From: Marinobacter bryozoorum | GTDB taxonomy: Bacteria > Pseudomonadota > Gammaproteobacteria > Pseudomonadales > Oleiphilaceae | DNA: 64,000 bases | NCBI RefSeq assembly: GCF_023156245.1 | Contig: NZ_JAKZAH010000017.1 | Location: forward strand, 29,574 to 93,573 | Direction of reading: 5' to 3' | Part shown: positions 29,501-37,698 of the stretch, piece by piece | Numbering within the stretch: the stretch's first letter is position 1 | Layout: the number at the start of each line of letters is the position of its first letter | Notes under the pieces: generated by a model | The model's database searches: none | Told to the model about the DNA's origin: nothing | What the model saw: the letters and a program-made list of their open reading frames with translations, nothing else | Translations under genes and position numbers: made by a program

Positions 29501-30541
29501 TACCCGGTTTTGTTCCTTCGTACTCAGGCGCGAATAAAGCGGAAGTACCTCTGTATGGCGCAGCTCCGCATGGCGAAGCTGTTTGCTGAGTGCACGGATT
29601 TCACCCTCTCCGGGCAGGAATACCAACACGTCCCCCGGCGGTTTTTTCTCGGCCCGCTCGTGGTCCTCGATTTCCTCCAGCGCCGACACCACGGCATCGC
29701 CCCAGCCCAGGTCCCGTTCGTCCGCATCGCCGGTCATCGGGCGATAGCGCACTTCCACCGAGTAGGTACGGCCCGAAACCTCGATTACCGGAGCTTTGTG
29801 AAAGTACTCACTGAACCGTTCCACCTCGATGGTGGCTGAGGTGATGATCACCTTGAGGTCCGGCCGTTTCGGCAACAGCTGCTTCAGGTAGCCCAGCAGG
29901 AAGTCGATATTGAGGCTGCGCTCGTGGGCCTCGTCGATAATGATGGTGTCGTAGGCATCCAGGAACCGGTCATGCTGGACTTCAGCCAGCAGGATACCAT
30001 CTGTCATCACCTTGAGCCGGGTGTCCTCGTTACTGGTATCCGTAAAACGGACCTGGTAGCCCACCTGACTGCCCTGCTTTGGGCCCAGCTCCTCTGCGAT
30101 CCGTCCTGCAACGGTGCGTGCTGCGATTCGCCGGGGTTGGGTGTGCCCCACCAGGCCACGGGTGCCGCGACCGGCATTCAGGCAGATCTTGGGTAGCTGG
30201 GTTGTTTTACCCGAGCCGGTTTCACCGGCCACGATGATGACCTGGTGTTCCTCCAGCGCACGGGTGATGTCCTCCACGCGGTCAGATACCGGCAATCCGT
30301 CCGGGTAGCTTGCCGGCGTGTGTGCCTGGCGGCGGGATTCGACCCTGGCCAGCCCCTCATTCAGCCAGCGATTGATTCGTCCCAGTTGCTGATGGTCAGG
30401 CTTGTTCCGGGTCTTGGCCAGCAGCCTCAGAATACGGGCGGTTTCCCGCTGATTGCAGTCGCCAAGCTGACGACGCACCTGATCCACGCTCAACAGGGTG
30501 CTTGCGTCCGGAGTGTCCTTGTCGGAGGGGGTGTTGCTCAT
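26600..30541 (-). CDS. hrpA: ATP-dependent RNA helicase HrpA
   Basis: Large DEAH-box (DEAH/RHA) RNA helicase of 1313 residues, close to E. coli HrpA (1300), implicated in resolving collided or stalled ribosomes and in mRNA processing. Walker A is GETGSGKTTQLPK, motif II IIDEAHERS, followed by SAT (ITSATIE), the helicase C and HA2/OB domains (QRSGRCGRVAPG), and the long C-terminal DUF3418 region specific to bacterial HrpA. ATG 30541 (MSNTPSDKD) is preferred to an upstream GTG at 30598, which lies against the fadD terminator. Confidence 0.96.
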   Translation of the reverse strand: MSNTPSDKDTPDASTLLSVDQVRRQLGDCNQRETARILRLLAKTRNKPDHQQLGRINRWLNEGLARVESRRQAHTPASYPDGLPVSDRVEDITRALEEHQVIIVAGETGSGKTTQLPKICLNAGRGTRGLVGHTQPRRIAARTVAGRIAEELGPKQGSQVGYQVRFTDTSNEDTRLKVMTDGILLAEVQHDRFLDAYDTIIIDEAHERSLNIDFLLGYLKQLLPKRPDLKVIITSATIEVERFSEYFHKAPVIEVSGRTYSVEVRYRPMTGDADERDLGWGDAVVSALEEIEDHERAEKKPPGDVLVFLPGEGEIRALSKQLRHAELRHTEVLPLYSRLSTKEQNRVFQPHRGRRIVLATNVAETSLTVPGIRYVIDTGVARISRYSVRSKIQRLPVEAISQASANQRSGRCGRVAPGICFRLYDEQDFVSRDEFTDPEILRTNLASVILQMVTLGLGDIRHFPFLEAPDNRQINDGYKLLEELGAVSGKRRITGLGRTMARLPLDPRLARMLVAASELGSLAELLVIIAGLSVQDPRERPQEKQQAADQAHSQWNDKESDFVSLLNLWNHFEEQRQELSGNQLSKYCKKQFLSYMRMREWRDIHRQLTLICREQKFTLNRDSAGYDAVHKAVLAGLLGQVATKLEKKEYLATRNRKVFLFPGSRVAKTAPKWIVAAEIVETSRVFARMVAKIEPDWVEPLGEHVVKRHYSEPHWEQKRAQVMAFERVSLYGLDVVSQRRVPYAKVDPAACRELFIRRALVEGDYRTRAPFIARNRELLDTVENLENKTRRRDLLVDDEQLFAFYNERLPAGIVSGRHFESWWKSLSAPDLKSMELTEKDILQRDLDYNELEQYPDELEWEGAKYPLSYEFEPTGDDDGVTIQVPVMALKQLPGHRLDWLVPGLVREKCIALVKGLPKAVRRNFVPVPDFVDAALQNMTPSNLPLTEVLADQLRRMTGVRIAPEDWPTEELPRHLRMNLKVFGEGGKVLAQGRDPGLLQKKLEKQAEQALSQADEAEGKADRVQATDWQFGTLPPSVHTDRGGMQVTVYPALEDLGGEVRETRFLDPLTAAESHRIALARLLLNRLGSVLDRIDARLARFRQSALMFAPVGQARVLLDDFLLANAANHFLGAPGQAQGSLPRSAGDFDKVYDAGRGDFLPALEQADEQLHQLMQGHHRVMKQLKGKINLAIANSMADLKFQMEQLVYPGFLVATPPQWLACFPRYFEAADIRLEKMPREMGREREFLHAIESLWGRYQQKYEQHRRQGISDPELILYRWMLEEFRVSWFAQQLGTTMPVSVKRLDRQWAEVRQ

Positions 30542-30599
30542 GGATAGTCCGGTTGGTGAGTGACGGCGGTATTGTAACGGAACCCTGCCAACAAACACG

Positions 30600-30625
30600 A
30601 AAAACCCCGCCGAAGCGGGGTTTTT
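30600..30625 (-). terminator. rho-independent terminator of fadD
   Basis: AAAAACCCCGC-(loop of 4)-GCGGGGTTTTT: a near-perfect 11-bp stem with a T run, 18 bp after the fadD stop on the minus strand and immediately before hrpA. Strong by eye, and usable on either strand. Confidence 0.9.
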
Positions 30626-30643
30626 CCAGCGTCAGGCCGGAAC

Positions 30644-32326
30644 TTACGAGTTCTTGTTCACTTCTTCGTCACGCAGCTCACGACGCAGGATCTTACCCAC
30701 GTTGGTCTTCGGCAGCTCGTCGCGGAACTCGAAAGCCTTGGGCACTTTATAGGCAGTCAGGCGCTCACGGCAGAACTCGCGCAGCTCGTCTTCCTTCAGG
30801 CTCGGATCAGACGGCACCAGGTATACCTTCACCACTTCGCCGCTCTTTTCGTCGGGAAGACCAACCGCCGCGCATTCCAGCACCTTCGGATGGCTGCTTA
30901 CCACGTCTTCCACTTCATTCGGGTACACGTTGAAGCCAGAGACAATGATCATATCCTTCTTGCGATCCACGATCCGGATGTAGCCATCCTCCTGGATAAC
31001 CGCCACATCGCCGGTGCGCAGGTAGCCATCGTCAGTAAAGGACTTCTGGGTCTCCTCAGGACGCTGCCAATAGCCGCGCATGACCTGTGGGCCTTTGACA
31101 CACAGCTCTCCAGGCTCACCCAGGGGCAGGTCATTACCGTCGTCATCCACGGTTTTACACACTGTATTGCAGATAGGCAGGCCAATGGTACCAAGCTGGA
31201 TGGCGCTGGGCGGGTTGAAAGTAACGACCGGAGAGGTTTCCGTCATACCGTAGCCTTCGGCAATCTCGACACCCGTTACTTCCTGCCAGCGCTTGGCCGT
31301 GGCGCTGGTCAGGGCCATGCCGCCGGACGAGGTCATCTTCATCTGGCTGAAGTCCAGGCTGCGGAAGTCTTCGTTCGCCATAAGACCGTTAAACAAGGTA
31401 TTCAGGCCGACAAAAGACGTGAACTTGTGGTTCTTCATCTCCTTCACGAACGCCGGAATATCACGCGGGTTCGGGATCAGCACGTTATGCGCCCCCGCTT
31501 CCAGCATGATGCCGCAGTTCAGGGTAAAGGAGTAAATGTGGTACAGAGGCAGGGGCGCAATCATCACCTCCTTGCCTTCTTCGATCTTGTCTTCCAGCAG
31601 CGGGCGAGTCTGCAGCAGGTTGGCCACCAGGTTGCCATGGGTCAGCATGGCACCCTTGGCCACGCCCGTGGTACCGCCGGTGTACTGAAGTACCGCCAGG
31701 TCGTCCTGGGTCGGCCTGGCTTCGTCCAGCTTTTCCTTCGCCCCTGCGGACAATACCGCAGGTAGCTTGTGCGCCTGGGGCAGGTTGTAGGCCGGCACCA
31801 TTTTCTTGAGGTGCTTCACCGCGGCGTTCATCAGGGTACGCTTGACCGGTGAGTGCATGTCAGCCAGCTCAGTGACAATGACATGCTCGATGCCGGTATG
31901 GGGCAGAACCTTCTCGGCGTTGGCCGCCATGTTGGCCAGCACCACCAGCGCCTTGGCGCCGGAATCATTGAACTGGTGTTCCATCTCGCGGGTGGTGTAA
32001 AGCGGGTTGGTGTTGACCACCACCAGTCCGGCGCGCATGGCGCCGTAGACAACCACCGGGTACTGGGTAACATTGGGCATTTGCACGGCGATTCGGTCAC
32101 CGGCCTTCAGGTTGGTCTTGTTCTGCAGCCAGGCGGCGAAGTTACGGGCCTGGGCGTCCAGTTCGCCGTAGCTGAGGGTTACGCCAACCGCACTGAAGGC
32201 TGGGCGATCAGCGTACTTCTTGACCGACTGGTTGAAGACATCAACCATGCTCTGGTACTTGTTGAGATCGATTTCACGGGGCACACCGGGTGGATACTTG
32301 TCCTGATAGAACTGCTCAAAGTCCAT
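30644..32326 (-). CDS. fadD: long-chain fatty acid-CoA ligase
   Basis: Activates exogenous fatty acids to acyl-CoA for beta-oxidation; membrane-associated. The 560 residues match FadD (561 in E. coli). ANL-superfamily motifs are visible: P-loop YTGGTTGVAKGAMLTHGN, GYGMTETSP, YLRTGDVA and the C-terminal lysine loop PKTNVGKILRRELR. An AGGAG ribosome site precedes ATG 32326. A perfect TATAAT lies about 30 bp upstream and a strong terminator follows, so it is likely monocistronic. Confidence 0.96.
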   Translation of the reverse strand: MDFEQFYQDKYPPGVPREIDLNKYQSMVDVFNQSVKKYADRPAFSAVGVTLSYGELDAQARNFAAWLQNKTNLKAGDRIAVQMPNVTQYPVVVYGAMRAGLVVVNTNPLYTTREMEHQFNDSGAKALVVLANMAANAEKVLPHTGIEHVIVTELADMHSPVKRTLMNAAVKHLKKMVPAYNLPQAHKLPAVLSAGAKEKLDEARPTQDDLAVLQYTGGTTGVAKGAMLTHGNLVANLLQTRPLLEDKIEEGKEVMIAPLPLYHIYSFTLNCGIMLEAGAHNVLIPNPRDIPAFVKEMKNHKFTSFVGLNTLFNGLMANEDFRSLDFSQMKMTSSGGMALTSATAKRWQEVTGVEIAEGYGMTETSPVVTFNPPSAIQLGTIGLPICNTVCKTVDDDGNDLPLGEPGELCVKGPQVMRGYWQRPEETQKSFTDDGYLRTGDVAVIQEDGYIRIVDRKKDMIIVSGFNVYPNEVEDVVSSHPKVLECAAVGLPDEKSGEVVKVYLVPSDPSLKEDELREFCRERLTAYKVPKAFEFRDELPKTNVGKILRRELRDEEVNKNS

Positions 32327-32352
32327 CGCTCCATCTCCTGTAGTTACTTATG

Positions 32353-32358
32353 ATTATA
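32353..32358 (-). promoter_or_regulatory. -10 element of the fadD promoter
   Basis: Perfect TATAAT on the minus strand, placing transcription start about 20 nt before the fadD ATG. No recognisable -35 hexamer at 16-18 bp, so activator dependence or an extended contact is possible. Confidence 0.5.
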
Positions 32359-32649
32359 GTGTCGCAGCCTCGCTTCCCCGGATTCCCTGCCGTGATCAGC
32401 ACAGGACTGCTGCAACTTGTCGGGATACCATCCAGCCAGTTTTCTCCAACGGAACCGGTTCCGCTGAAAAAACAAGCAGACAAAAGTATCAGCCTCGAAA
32501 GAAAGGCGAGAATATCAGTTTTACGCTGTTTCAGGTAGATCCTGCCCGGTACCCGCACGTTTGCTGATGATCTCTGTGATGTCTTTCGCGTTAATCCGTC
32601 AGTGTTTTTTACAGGCCCAGGTCCAGCAAAGGGCCTGAAAACCCTGACA

Positions 32650-32795
32650 TAGCGGTAATCGGCTGATCAAAAGGGAACTTTCCGGAACTGGCAGCGATTC
32701 TGCTTAGGAAGTGGTAACGCAGGCGCTTACTGGAGGTGTTTGCGTTAAATGCCGAGCTTAGCCGATACACTCTCAACCGTGTATCGGCTCTTTTT
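32650..32795 (+). ncRNA. candidate intergenic small RNA ending in a strong terminator
   Basis: The 472-bp gap between two minus-strand genes (fadD and the VWA gene) contains no plausible ORF but does contain RNA-like structure on the plus strand. It ends with a textbook terminator at 32760-32795. Upstream are four GGA triplets in about 70 nt (AGGGAA, CCGGAA, TAGGAA, TGGAGG), a small hairpin GCAG-CGATT-CTGC, and at 32715-32747 a 13-bp stem (TAACGCA/TGCGTTA plus wobble pairs) with TACTGGA in its loop. GGA in loops is the CsrA/RsmA recognition feature. I see no clear sigma-70 promoter or GacA box, so the 5' end is a guess and the function is inference. Confidence 0.4.
32760..32795 (+). terminator. 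strong rho-independent terminator (plus strand)
   Basis: AGCCGATACAC / GTGTATCGGCT, a perfect 11-bp stem with an 8-nt loop followed by CTTTTT. The T tract is only on the plus strand, yet both flanking genes are on the minus strand, implying an unannotated plus-strand transcript just upstream. Confidence 0.85.
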
Positions 32796-32798
32796 CGC

Positions 32799-33977
32799 TC
32801 ACTTGCTCAGATGACGCATGGCCGACTCAAGCCCTTCAATGGTCAGTGGATACATATGATCTCCCGTCAGTTGCCGGGTTATACCCAGTGAGCCGCCCCT
32901 GCCCCAATAGCTTTCCGGCAGGGGGTTCAGCCATACCACCTTGCGGAAGTGATCGGTTACCCGTTGGAACCAGGTGGCACCGGCTTCTTCGTTCCAGTGT
33001 TCTATGGAGCCGCCCGGGTGGGTGATTTCATAGGGAGCCATGGTGGCGTCGCCGATAAAGATCACCTTATAGTCCGGGCTGTACTTGTGAAGGATGTCCC
33101 AGATGGGTGTGGTTTCGTGGAGCCGACGCACGTTCTTGGTCCAGACCGCCTCATAGATGAAGTTATGGAAGTAGAAATACTCCATGTGCTTGAACTCCAT
33201 CCGCGCGGCGGAAAACAACTCCTCGCACACACGTACATGGGGGTCCATGGAGCCCCCCACATCGAAGAACAGCAGCACCTTCACCGCGTTGTGGCGTTCC
33301 GGCACCATTTTCAGGTCCAGGTAACCGGCATTACGGGCGGTGGAGCGGATGGTGTCATCCAGGTCCAGCTGGTCGGCCGCACCCTGGCGCGCAAACTTCC
33401 GCAGGCGCCGCAGGGCAACCTTGATGTTGCGGATACCCAGGGTGATGGAGTCGTCCAGGTCGCGGAACTCCCGCTTTTCCCAGACCTTCACGGCACGGCC
33501 ATGGCGGCCTTCCTTCTGCCCGATGCGGAAGCCCTCAGGGTTATATCCGTTGGCTCCAAACGGCGAGGTACCACCGGTACCGATCCACTTGTTGCCGCCC
33601 TGGTGCCGCTCCTTCTGCTCCTCCATACGCTTCTTGAAGGTATCGATCAGTTCTTCCAGGCCACCGAGGGACTCGATCTTCGCCTTCTCTTCATCAGAAA
33701 GCTGCTTTTCAAATTCTGCCCGCAGCCAGTCATCAGGAATGAGTGCTTCCATCAACTCGTCGAGGTTTTCTATACCTTTGAAATACGATTCAAAGGCCCG
33801 ATCGAACTTGTCGAAATGGCGTTCATCCTTGACCAGGCACAAGCGTGCCAGGTAGTAGAACTCTTCCATATCACCGAAGGCCACCCGCTTCTGCAGGGCC
33901 TCCAGCAGGTCGAGGAATTCACGCAGGCTGGCCGGAACCCTGGCTGCGCGAACTTCCATGAAAAAATCTATCAGCAT
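32799..33977 (-). CDS. CoxE-like VWA domain protein
   Basis: A 392-residue cytoplasmic protein with a helical, charged N-terminal half (about 1-180, including QLSDEEKAKIESLGGLEEL) and a C-terminal von Willebrand A domain (about 225-390). The MIDAS reads FFDVGGSMDPH, with Gly in place of the first serine of DxSxS; I recall this form in the CoxE-like family. Such proteins pair with MoxR/CoxD ATPases to mature metal enzymes or remodel complexes. The ATPase gene lies 63 bp upstream in the same direction. No CO dehydrogenase genes are nearby, so the client is unknown. Confidence 0.9.
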   Translation of the reverse strand: MLIDFFMEVRAARVPASLREFLDLLEALQKRVAFGDMEEFYYLARLCLVKDERHFDKFDRAFESYFKGIENLDELMEALIPDDWLRAEFEKQLSDEEKAKIESLGGLEELIDTFKKRMEEQKERHQGGNKWIGTGGTSPFGANGYNPEGFRIGQKEGRHGRAVKVWEKREFRDLDDSITLGIRNIKVALRRLRKFARQGAADQLDLDDTIRSTARNAGYLDLKMVPERHNAVKVLLFFDVGGSMDPHVRVCEELFSAARMEFKHMEYFYFHNFIYEAVWTKNVRRLHETTPIWDILHKYSPDYKVIFIGDATMAPYEITHPGGSIEHWNEEAGATWFQRVTDHFRKVVWLNPLPESYWGRGGSLGITRQLTGDHMYPLTIEGLESAMRHLSK

Positions 33978-34040
33978 GGCGTCCTCCCAAAAGAGGCCGT
34001 TGAGTCATTTGTTCGCCGGGGCAAGATTGCCCCGTACGCC

Positions 34041-34883
34041 TCACTTCTTGCGACGAGCCATGAATGCCAGCTTCTGCAGAAGATGCACGTCCTGTTCATT
34101 CTTGACCAGGGCACCGTATAGGGGTGGCAGGGCGCTGCTGGTGTCGCTCTCCTGCAGCATCTTGCGGGACAGGTCATCGGCCAACAGCAGCTTGAGCCAG
34201 TCAATCAGCTCGGACGTGGACGGCTTTTTCTTCAGGCCCGGAACCTTGCGTACATCGAAGAACACTTCCAGTGCGTCCCGCACCACTTCCTGCTGGAGAC
34301 CAGGGAAGTGAACATCCACGATGGTCTTCATGGTGTCGTGATCCGGGAAGGCGATGTAGTGGAAAAAGCAGCGGCGCAGGAAGGCATCCGGGAGCTCTTT
34401 CTCATTGTTACTGGTGATCACCACGATCGGACGCTTCTTCGCCTTTACGAACTCCTGGGTCTCGTAGACGAAGAACTCCATACGATCCAGTTCCAGCAAC
34501 AAGTCGTTGGGGAATTCGATATCGGCCTTGTCAATCTCGTCGATCAGGAGCACGACCTGCTCGTCGGCCTCGAAGGCCTCCCACAGCTTGCCCTTGACGA
34601 TGTAGTTGCGAATGTCCTTGACCTTCTCGTCCCCCAGCTGGGAGTCCCTCAGACGGGAAACCGCGTCATATTCGTACAGGCCCTGCTGGGCCTTGGTCGT
34701 GGACTTGATGTGCCAGGGGATCAGGCGAAGCCCGAGACCCGCCGCCATTTCTTCCGCCAGCAGCGTCTTACCGGTACCTGGCTCACCCTTGATCAGCAGC
34801 GGGCGCTGCAGGGTGACGGCGGCATTCACCGCCATTTGCAAGTCTTCGGTGGCTACATATTTATCAGTACCGGTAAATTTCAT
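34041..34883 (-). CDS. MoxR-family (CoxD-like) AAA+ ATPase
   Basis: A 280-residue AAA+ ATPase of the MoxR class, acting as a chaperone with VWA proteins. Walker A is KGEPGTGKTLLAEE (about residues 32-45), Walker B VVLLIDEIDKAD, sensor 1 VITSNNEKELPDAFLRRC (arginine finger region included). It precedes the CoxE-like gene and is the first gene of that pair; a sigma-70-like promoter lies about 110 bp upstream with a structured leader. No DUF58 or transglutaminase partner is here; those sit 20 kb away. Confidence 0.93.
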   Translation of the reverse strand: MKFTGTDKYVATEDLQMAVNAAVTLQRPLLIKGEPGTGKTLLAEEMAAGLGLRLIPWHIKSTTKAQQGLYEYDAVSRLRDSQLGDEKVKDIRNYIVKGKLWEAFEADEQVVLLIDEIDKADIEFPNDLLLELDRMEFFVYETQEFVKAKKRPIVVITSNNEKELPDAFLRRCFFHYIAFPDHDTMKTIVDVHFPGLQQEVVRDALEVFFDVRKVPGLKKKPSTSELIDWLKLLLADDLSRKMLQESDTSSALPPLYGALVKNEQDVHLLQKLAFMARRKK

Positions 34884-34992
34884 GATAATAAATCCTGTCT
34901 TTCTGGTTTGACCGTTAAAAATAGAGACTGGCGATGGCCCGGACCGCAGGTCCTGGAAACGCGCATCGCCTGCCAGTGACTAATGGAGGACG

Positions 34993-35021
34993 AGTATAGA
35001 TTTTTTACCCGTCACTGATAA
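34993..35021 (-). promoter_or_regulatory. promoter of the MoxR-CoxE-like pair
   Basis: TTATCA (35021-35016), 17-bp spacer, TATACT (34998-34993) on the minus strand. Transcription would start near 34986, leaving a leader of about 100 nt that contains ACTGGC...GCCAGT and GGACC-GC-AGGTCC inverted repeats. Confidence 0.55.
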
Positions 35022-35053
35022 GCAGCACGGATGGCAGTCAGTGTCGAAGACGG

Positions 35054-37210
35054 TCAGCCGTCTTTTTTGCCCTCGTCTTCGGGGGGCTTTTGCTGCCTGG
35101 TGTTTTCGTCCTCCTCGGCGTCCAGGTCTGGCAGATCATCGATATCAGAGAGATCGAAGTCTTCCAGGCCAAATTCGTCGCCGTCTTCATCCTCGAGCAG
35201 TGAGTCATCAAAATCATCGAGCCCCGGATCGTCCTCCCGGCTGGCTTGTTCGGCCGCATCCACCTCGGGCGCGGCCTGCATTTGCGGGTCGTCCTGGACT
35301 TCCTCCGGCACATCCTCTTCGGTGCCGCCAGCCTCTGCCTTTGCCTCGTCTTCGGTCACCTCCGGCTCGTCTACGGGAGGAGCCTCCTCCACGACAGGCG
35401 GCTCTGGCTCGGCCGGCGACCGGTCATCGGCCTCACCGGTCTCATCCGTGGTAGCCTGGGCATCACTCTGAGTGACCTCTGGCTCGTCATCCGCCACCTC
35501 ATCGGCGGCTTCCTCGACGACAGGCGGAGTGTCTTGCTGTTCGGCATCTTCGGTGACCTCCGCCGAGGGTTCCGCTTCTGCCTCGACGGGGGGTTCCGGT
35601 TCCGGGTCAACAGCCGGCGCTGCCTCGGCAGTATCTCCAGCTTTGTTTTCATCTGGCGCTGACTGCCGTCTTCGGCGCAGCAGGAACAGGACAACGCCCA
35701 GAATTATCAGCAACAATGCGCCGGCGGCAACCAACCAGGGCCAAAGGTCTTTCATGAAGCGGCTTTCTTCTGACGACTCAGCCGGGGTTTCCGGTGTGGC
35801 GGCCGGGTCTTCCGGCTCCGGCGCGCTTTCTTCCAGCTCGCTGAGGTCCACAGGACCCTCGCCAGCAACGTCGGCTTCAAGCTCCTCCTCGGGCACTGGC
35901 TCGGACTCGGTTTCAACAGGTCCATCCAGTGCGGGCCCCTGCCCTGACGCCTCGGGAGCCGCCAGGGTGAGTGTCTGCCGGAACTTGCGGGAGAAGGTAC
36001 CACCGTCCGCTTCCAGCTCCAGCTGGTACTGGCCCGGCTCCTCCAGGCGGGAAATCGTGTCCCGGTAGATACCATCTGCCGGCGGCTGATCTGCGCTGAG
36101 GGTTCGGGTACCCTGACGACCGTCGCCAGTGGTCATGGTCAGGCGAACATTGATAACACGCAGGAAGTCGGCGTCGGTGATACGCTCACCTTCCTCTGTA
36201 AAGAAGGCCTCCAGCCGGAGGGCCTCACCCGGCAAGAACCGGGCGGGAATGGGGCTTACTTCCAGGCGAAGGTCACTGACGACGGTCACCCGACTACCCT
36301 CACCCAGCGTACCTTCCAGCTGCCACTCACCGGCTGGAGGGTTGTCAACCGTAATCAGGTCATAGCCGACTTCCCGGGCCCAGCGCACTGCCTCACCCGC
36401 ATTGTCGGGCACAGCACGGGTACCGTCCGGGTGTAGCAATGTCAGCTGCCGATCCTCCGGAGCTGTACTGCTGAAGATCAGGGCGGTGAATTCCTCGACG
36501 CCCTGGTCGACGGTGAAACGGTTATTGTCCAGCGGGACCTCATTCGCCGGGACGGCCTGGCCCAGGGTGTCGGCGAAAATACGGCTGAGCTCGTCGGCGG
36601 ACTCCGCGACGTGGGCAACACCGCCGGTGTGGTCTGCGATCGCCCCCAACAGGTCAAGGTCAGCCTCGGCAGACAGGGCAATGGTATGGATCGTCAGCCC
36701 TTCCGATGCCAGGCTGGGCACCAGCTTTTCGAGAATGCGGTCGCGCTCGGCGTTGTTGCGGGCAGGACTGGGGTCTATATCAACCTTGCCATCACTCAGG
36801 AGAATCAGGTGGGTGTTGGCCAGAGACCGGCCGGGGGCAAACCACTTATCACTGGCGGCTTCGATGGCACCGCCAATATTGGTCCGTTGTGCAACGGAAT
36901 TGATCTTCTCTGACCCGGCATTCAACGCGTTCCGCTGGCCGTCATCTAGGGAGCTGTGCGCAACCAGCATGTTGACCTCCCGGCCAAAGGTCCACAGCCC
37001 CACACCGGTCGCATCTGGCAGCAAACCCGTCAGCAACCGGACGGCCGGGCGCCGGAGATTGTCCGGATCGTTGAGTTTCATGCTTCCGGAGATATCCACC
37101 ACCACCCGTATATCCCGCACGGGTTCGCCCTGGCCTTGCTGGGCGTAGACAGGGGAAAGCATCAACGTGACCACTACGGTCAGCGTGAAAAACAGCTTTC
37201 GCAACAGCAT
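35054..37210 (-). CDS. membrane-anchored VWA domain protein with acidic cytoplasmic tail
   Basis: A 718-residue protein: signal peptide (1-23, ending VYAQQ), periplasmic VWA domain (about 33-215) with a perfect MIDAS DISGSM and LLSDGK, beta-rich regions to about 415, an acidic linker, a single membrane helix near 497-520 (LWPWLVAAGALLLIILGVVLF) stopped by RRRRR, and a cytoplasmic tail of about 190 residues that is overwhelmingly Glu/Asp/Pro/Ala. The plan resembles a receptor. Shewanella-type TIGR03503 proteins may be relatives (uncertain). It lies 170 bp upstream of the MoxR gene on the same strand but the moxR promoter separates them. Function unknown. Confidence 0.88.
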   Translation of the reverse strand: MLLRKLFFTLTVVVTLMLSPVYAQQGQGEPVRDIRVVVDISGSMKLNDPDNLRRPAVRLLTGLLPDATGVGLWTFGREVNMLVAHSSLDDGQRNALNAGSEKINSVAQRTNIGGAIEAASDKWFAPGRSLANTHLILLSDGKVDIDPSPARNNAERDRILEKLVPSLASEGLTIHTIALSAEADLDLLGAIADHTGGVAHVAESADELSRIFADTLGQAVPANEVPLDNNRFTVDQGVEEFTALIFSSTAPEDRQLTLLHPDGTRAVPDNAGEAVRWAREVGYDLITVDNPPAGEWQLEGTLGEGSRVTVVSDLRLEVSPIPARFLPGEALRLEAFFTEEGERITDADFLRVINVRLTMTTGDGRQGTRTLSADQPPADGIYRDTISRLEEPGQYQLELEADGGTFSRKFRQTLTLAAPEASGQGPALDGPVETESEPVPEEELEADVAGEGPVDLSELEESAPEPEDPAATPETPAESSEESRFMKDLWPWLVAAGALLLIILGVVLFLLRRRRQSAPDENKAGDTAEAAPAVDPEPEPPVEAEAEPSAEVTEDAEQQDTPPVVEEAADEVADDEPEVTQSDAQATTDETGEADDRSPAEPEPPVVEEAPPVDEPEVTEDEAKAEAGGTEEDVPEEVQDDPQMQAAPEVDAAEQASREDDPGLDDFDDSLLEDEDGDEFGLEDFDLSDIDDLPDLDAEEDENTRQQKPPEDEGKKDG

Positions 37211-37312
37211 GAACGGGTCCTCTTGTTATCGTTCGGGTTTCCCGATGTTCTCGCGCCGTCCCGGGCCAATGTCCGCCACCTCAGTAAGGCATGCGGGTAT
37301 CCCTGCTGGCCG

Positions 37313-37681
37313 TCAGCGCCGCATAAAGCGGTACCGCACCAGGTCCAGCATCCAGACCAGTGCCATAATCAGAGCTGCCACGCCCATATTGAAGAACGCC
37401 CTGGCGGCCTCCGCTGGTTCGCCGAGGAAGCTCTCGTAACCACCGAACAGCCAGGCCGGCACCCACCAGCCATCTACCACCGAAGACTGAACCGGGGTAG
37501 CAATCAGCGCAATGAGCGCTGCCTTGAGCAGGGTGCGCAGCCCATACAGTGGCAGCAAGCGGAACAGCCTCGTCATGGCCCAGTAAAACAGCACAAATCC
37601 TACCACGTAGATACCCCAGAACAGGGCGTAGGCGGTCTGGGAGTCGGCATCCATGGTGGCAATGGCCAGTGAATCAGTCAT
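37313..37681 (-). CDS. conserved hypothetical small membrane protein
   Basis: About 122 residues with three to four hydrophobic segments (AYALFWGIYVVGFVLFYWAM; LLKAALIALIATPV; MGVAALIMALVWML) and a short basic C-terminus. No family recognised. ATG 37681 has AAGGA about 12 bp upstream; an in-frame GTG at 37702 overlaps the ycgN stop as GTGA and would add seven residues. Last gene of the rnd-ycgL-ycgN run; it also precedes the VWA gene by 102 bp. Confidence 0.75.
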   Translation of the reverse strand: MTDSLAIATMDADSQTAYALFWGIYVVGFVLFYWAMTRLFRLLPLYGLRTLLKAALIALIATPVQSSVVDGWWVPAWLFGGYESFLGEPAEAARAFFNMGVAALIMALVWMLDLVRYRFMRR

Positions 37682-37698
37682 AGGTCTCAATGGTTCCT

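Noticed and set aside
32316..32558. 80-codon minus-strand frame upstream of fadD
   Set aside because: It overlaps the fadD start and its promoter, has no ribosome site and no conserved features.
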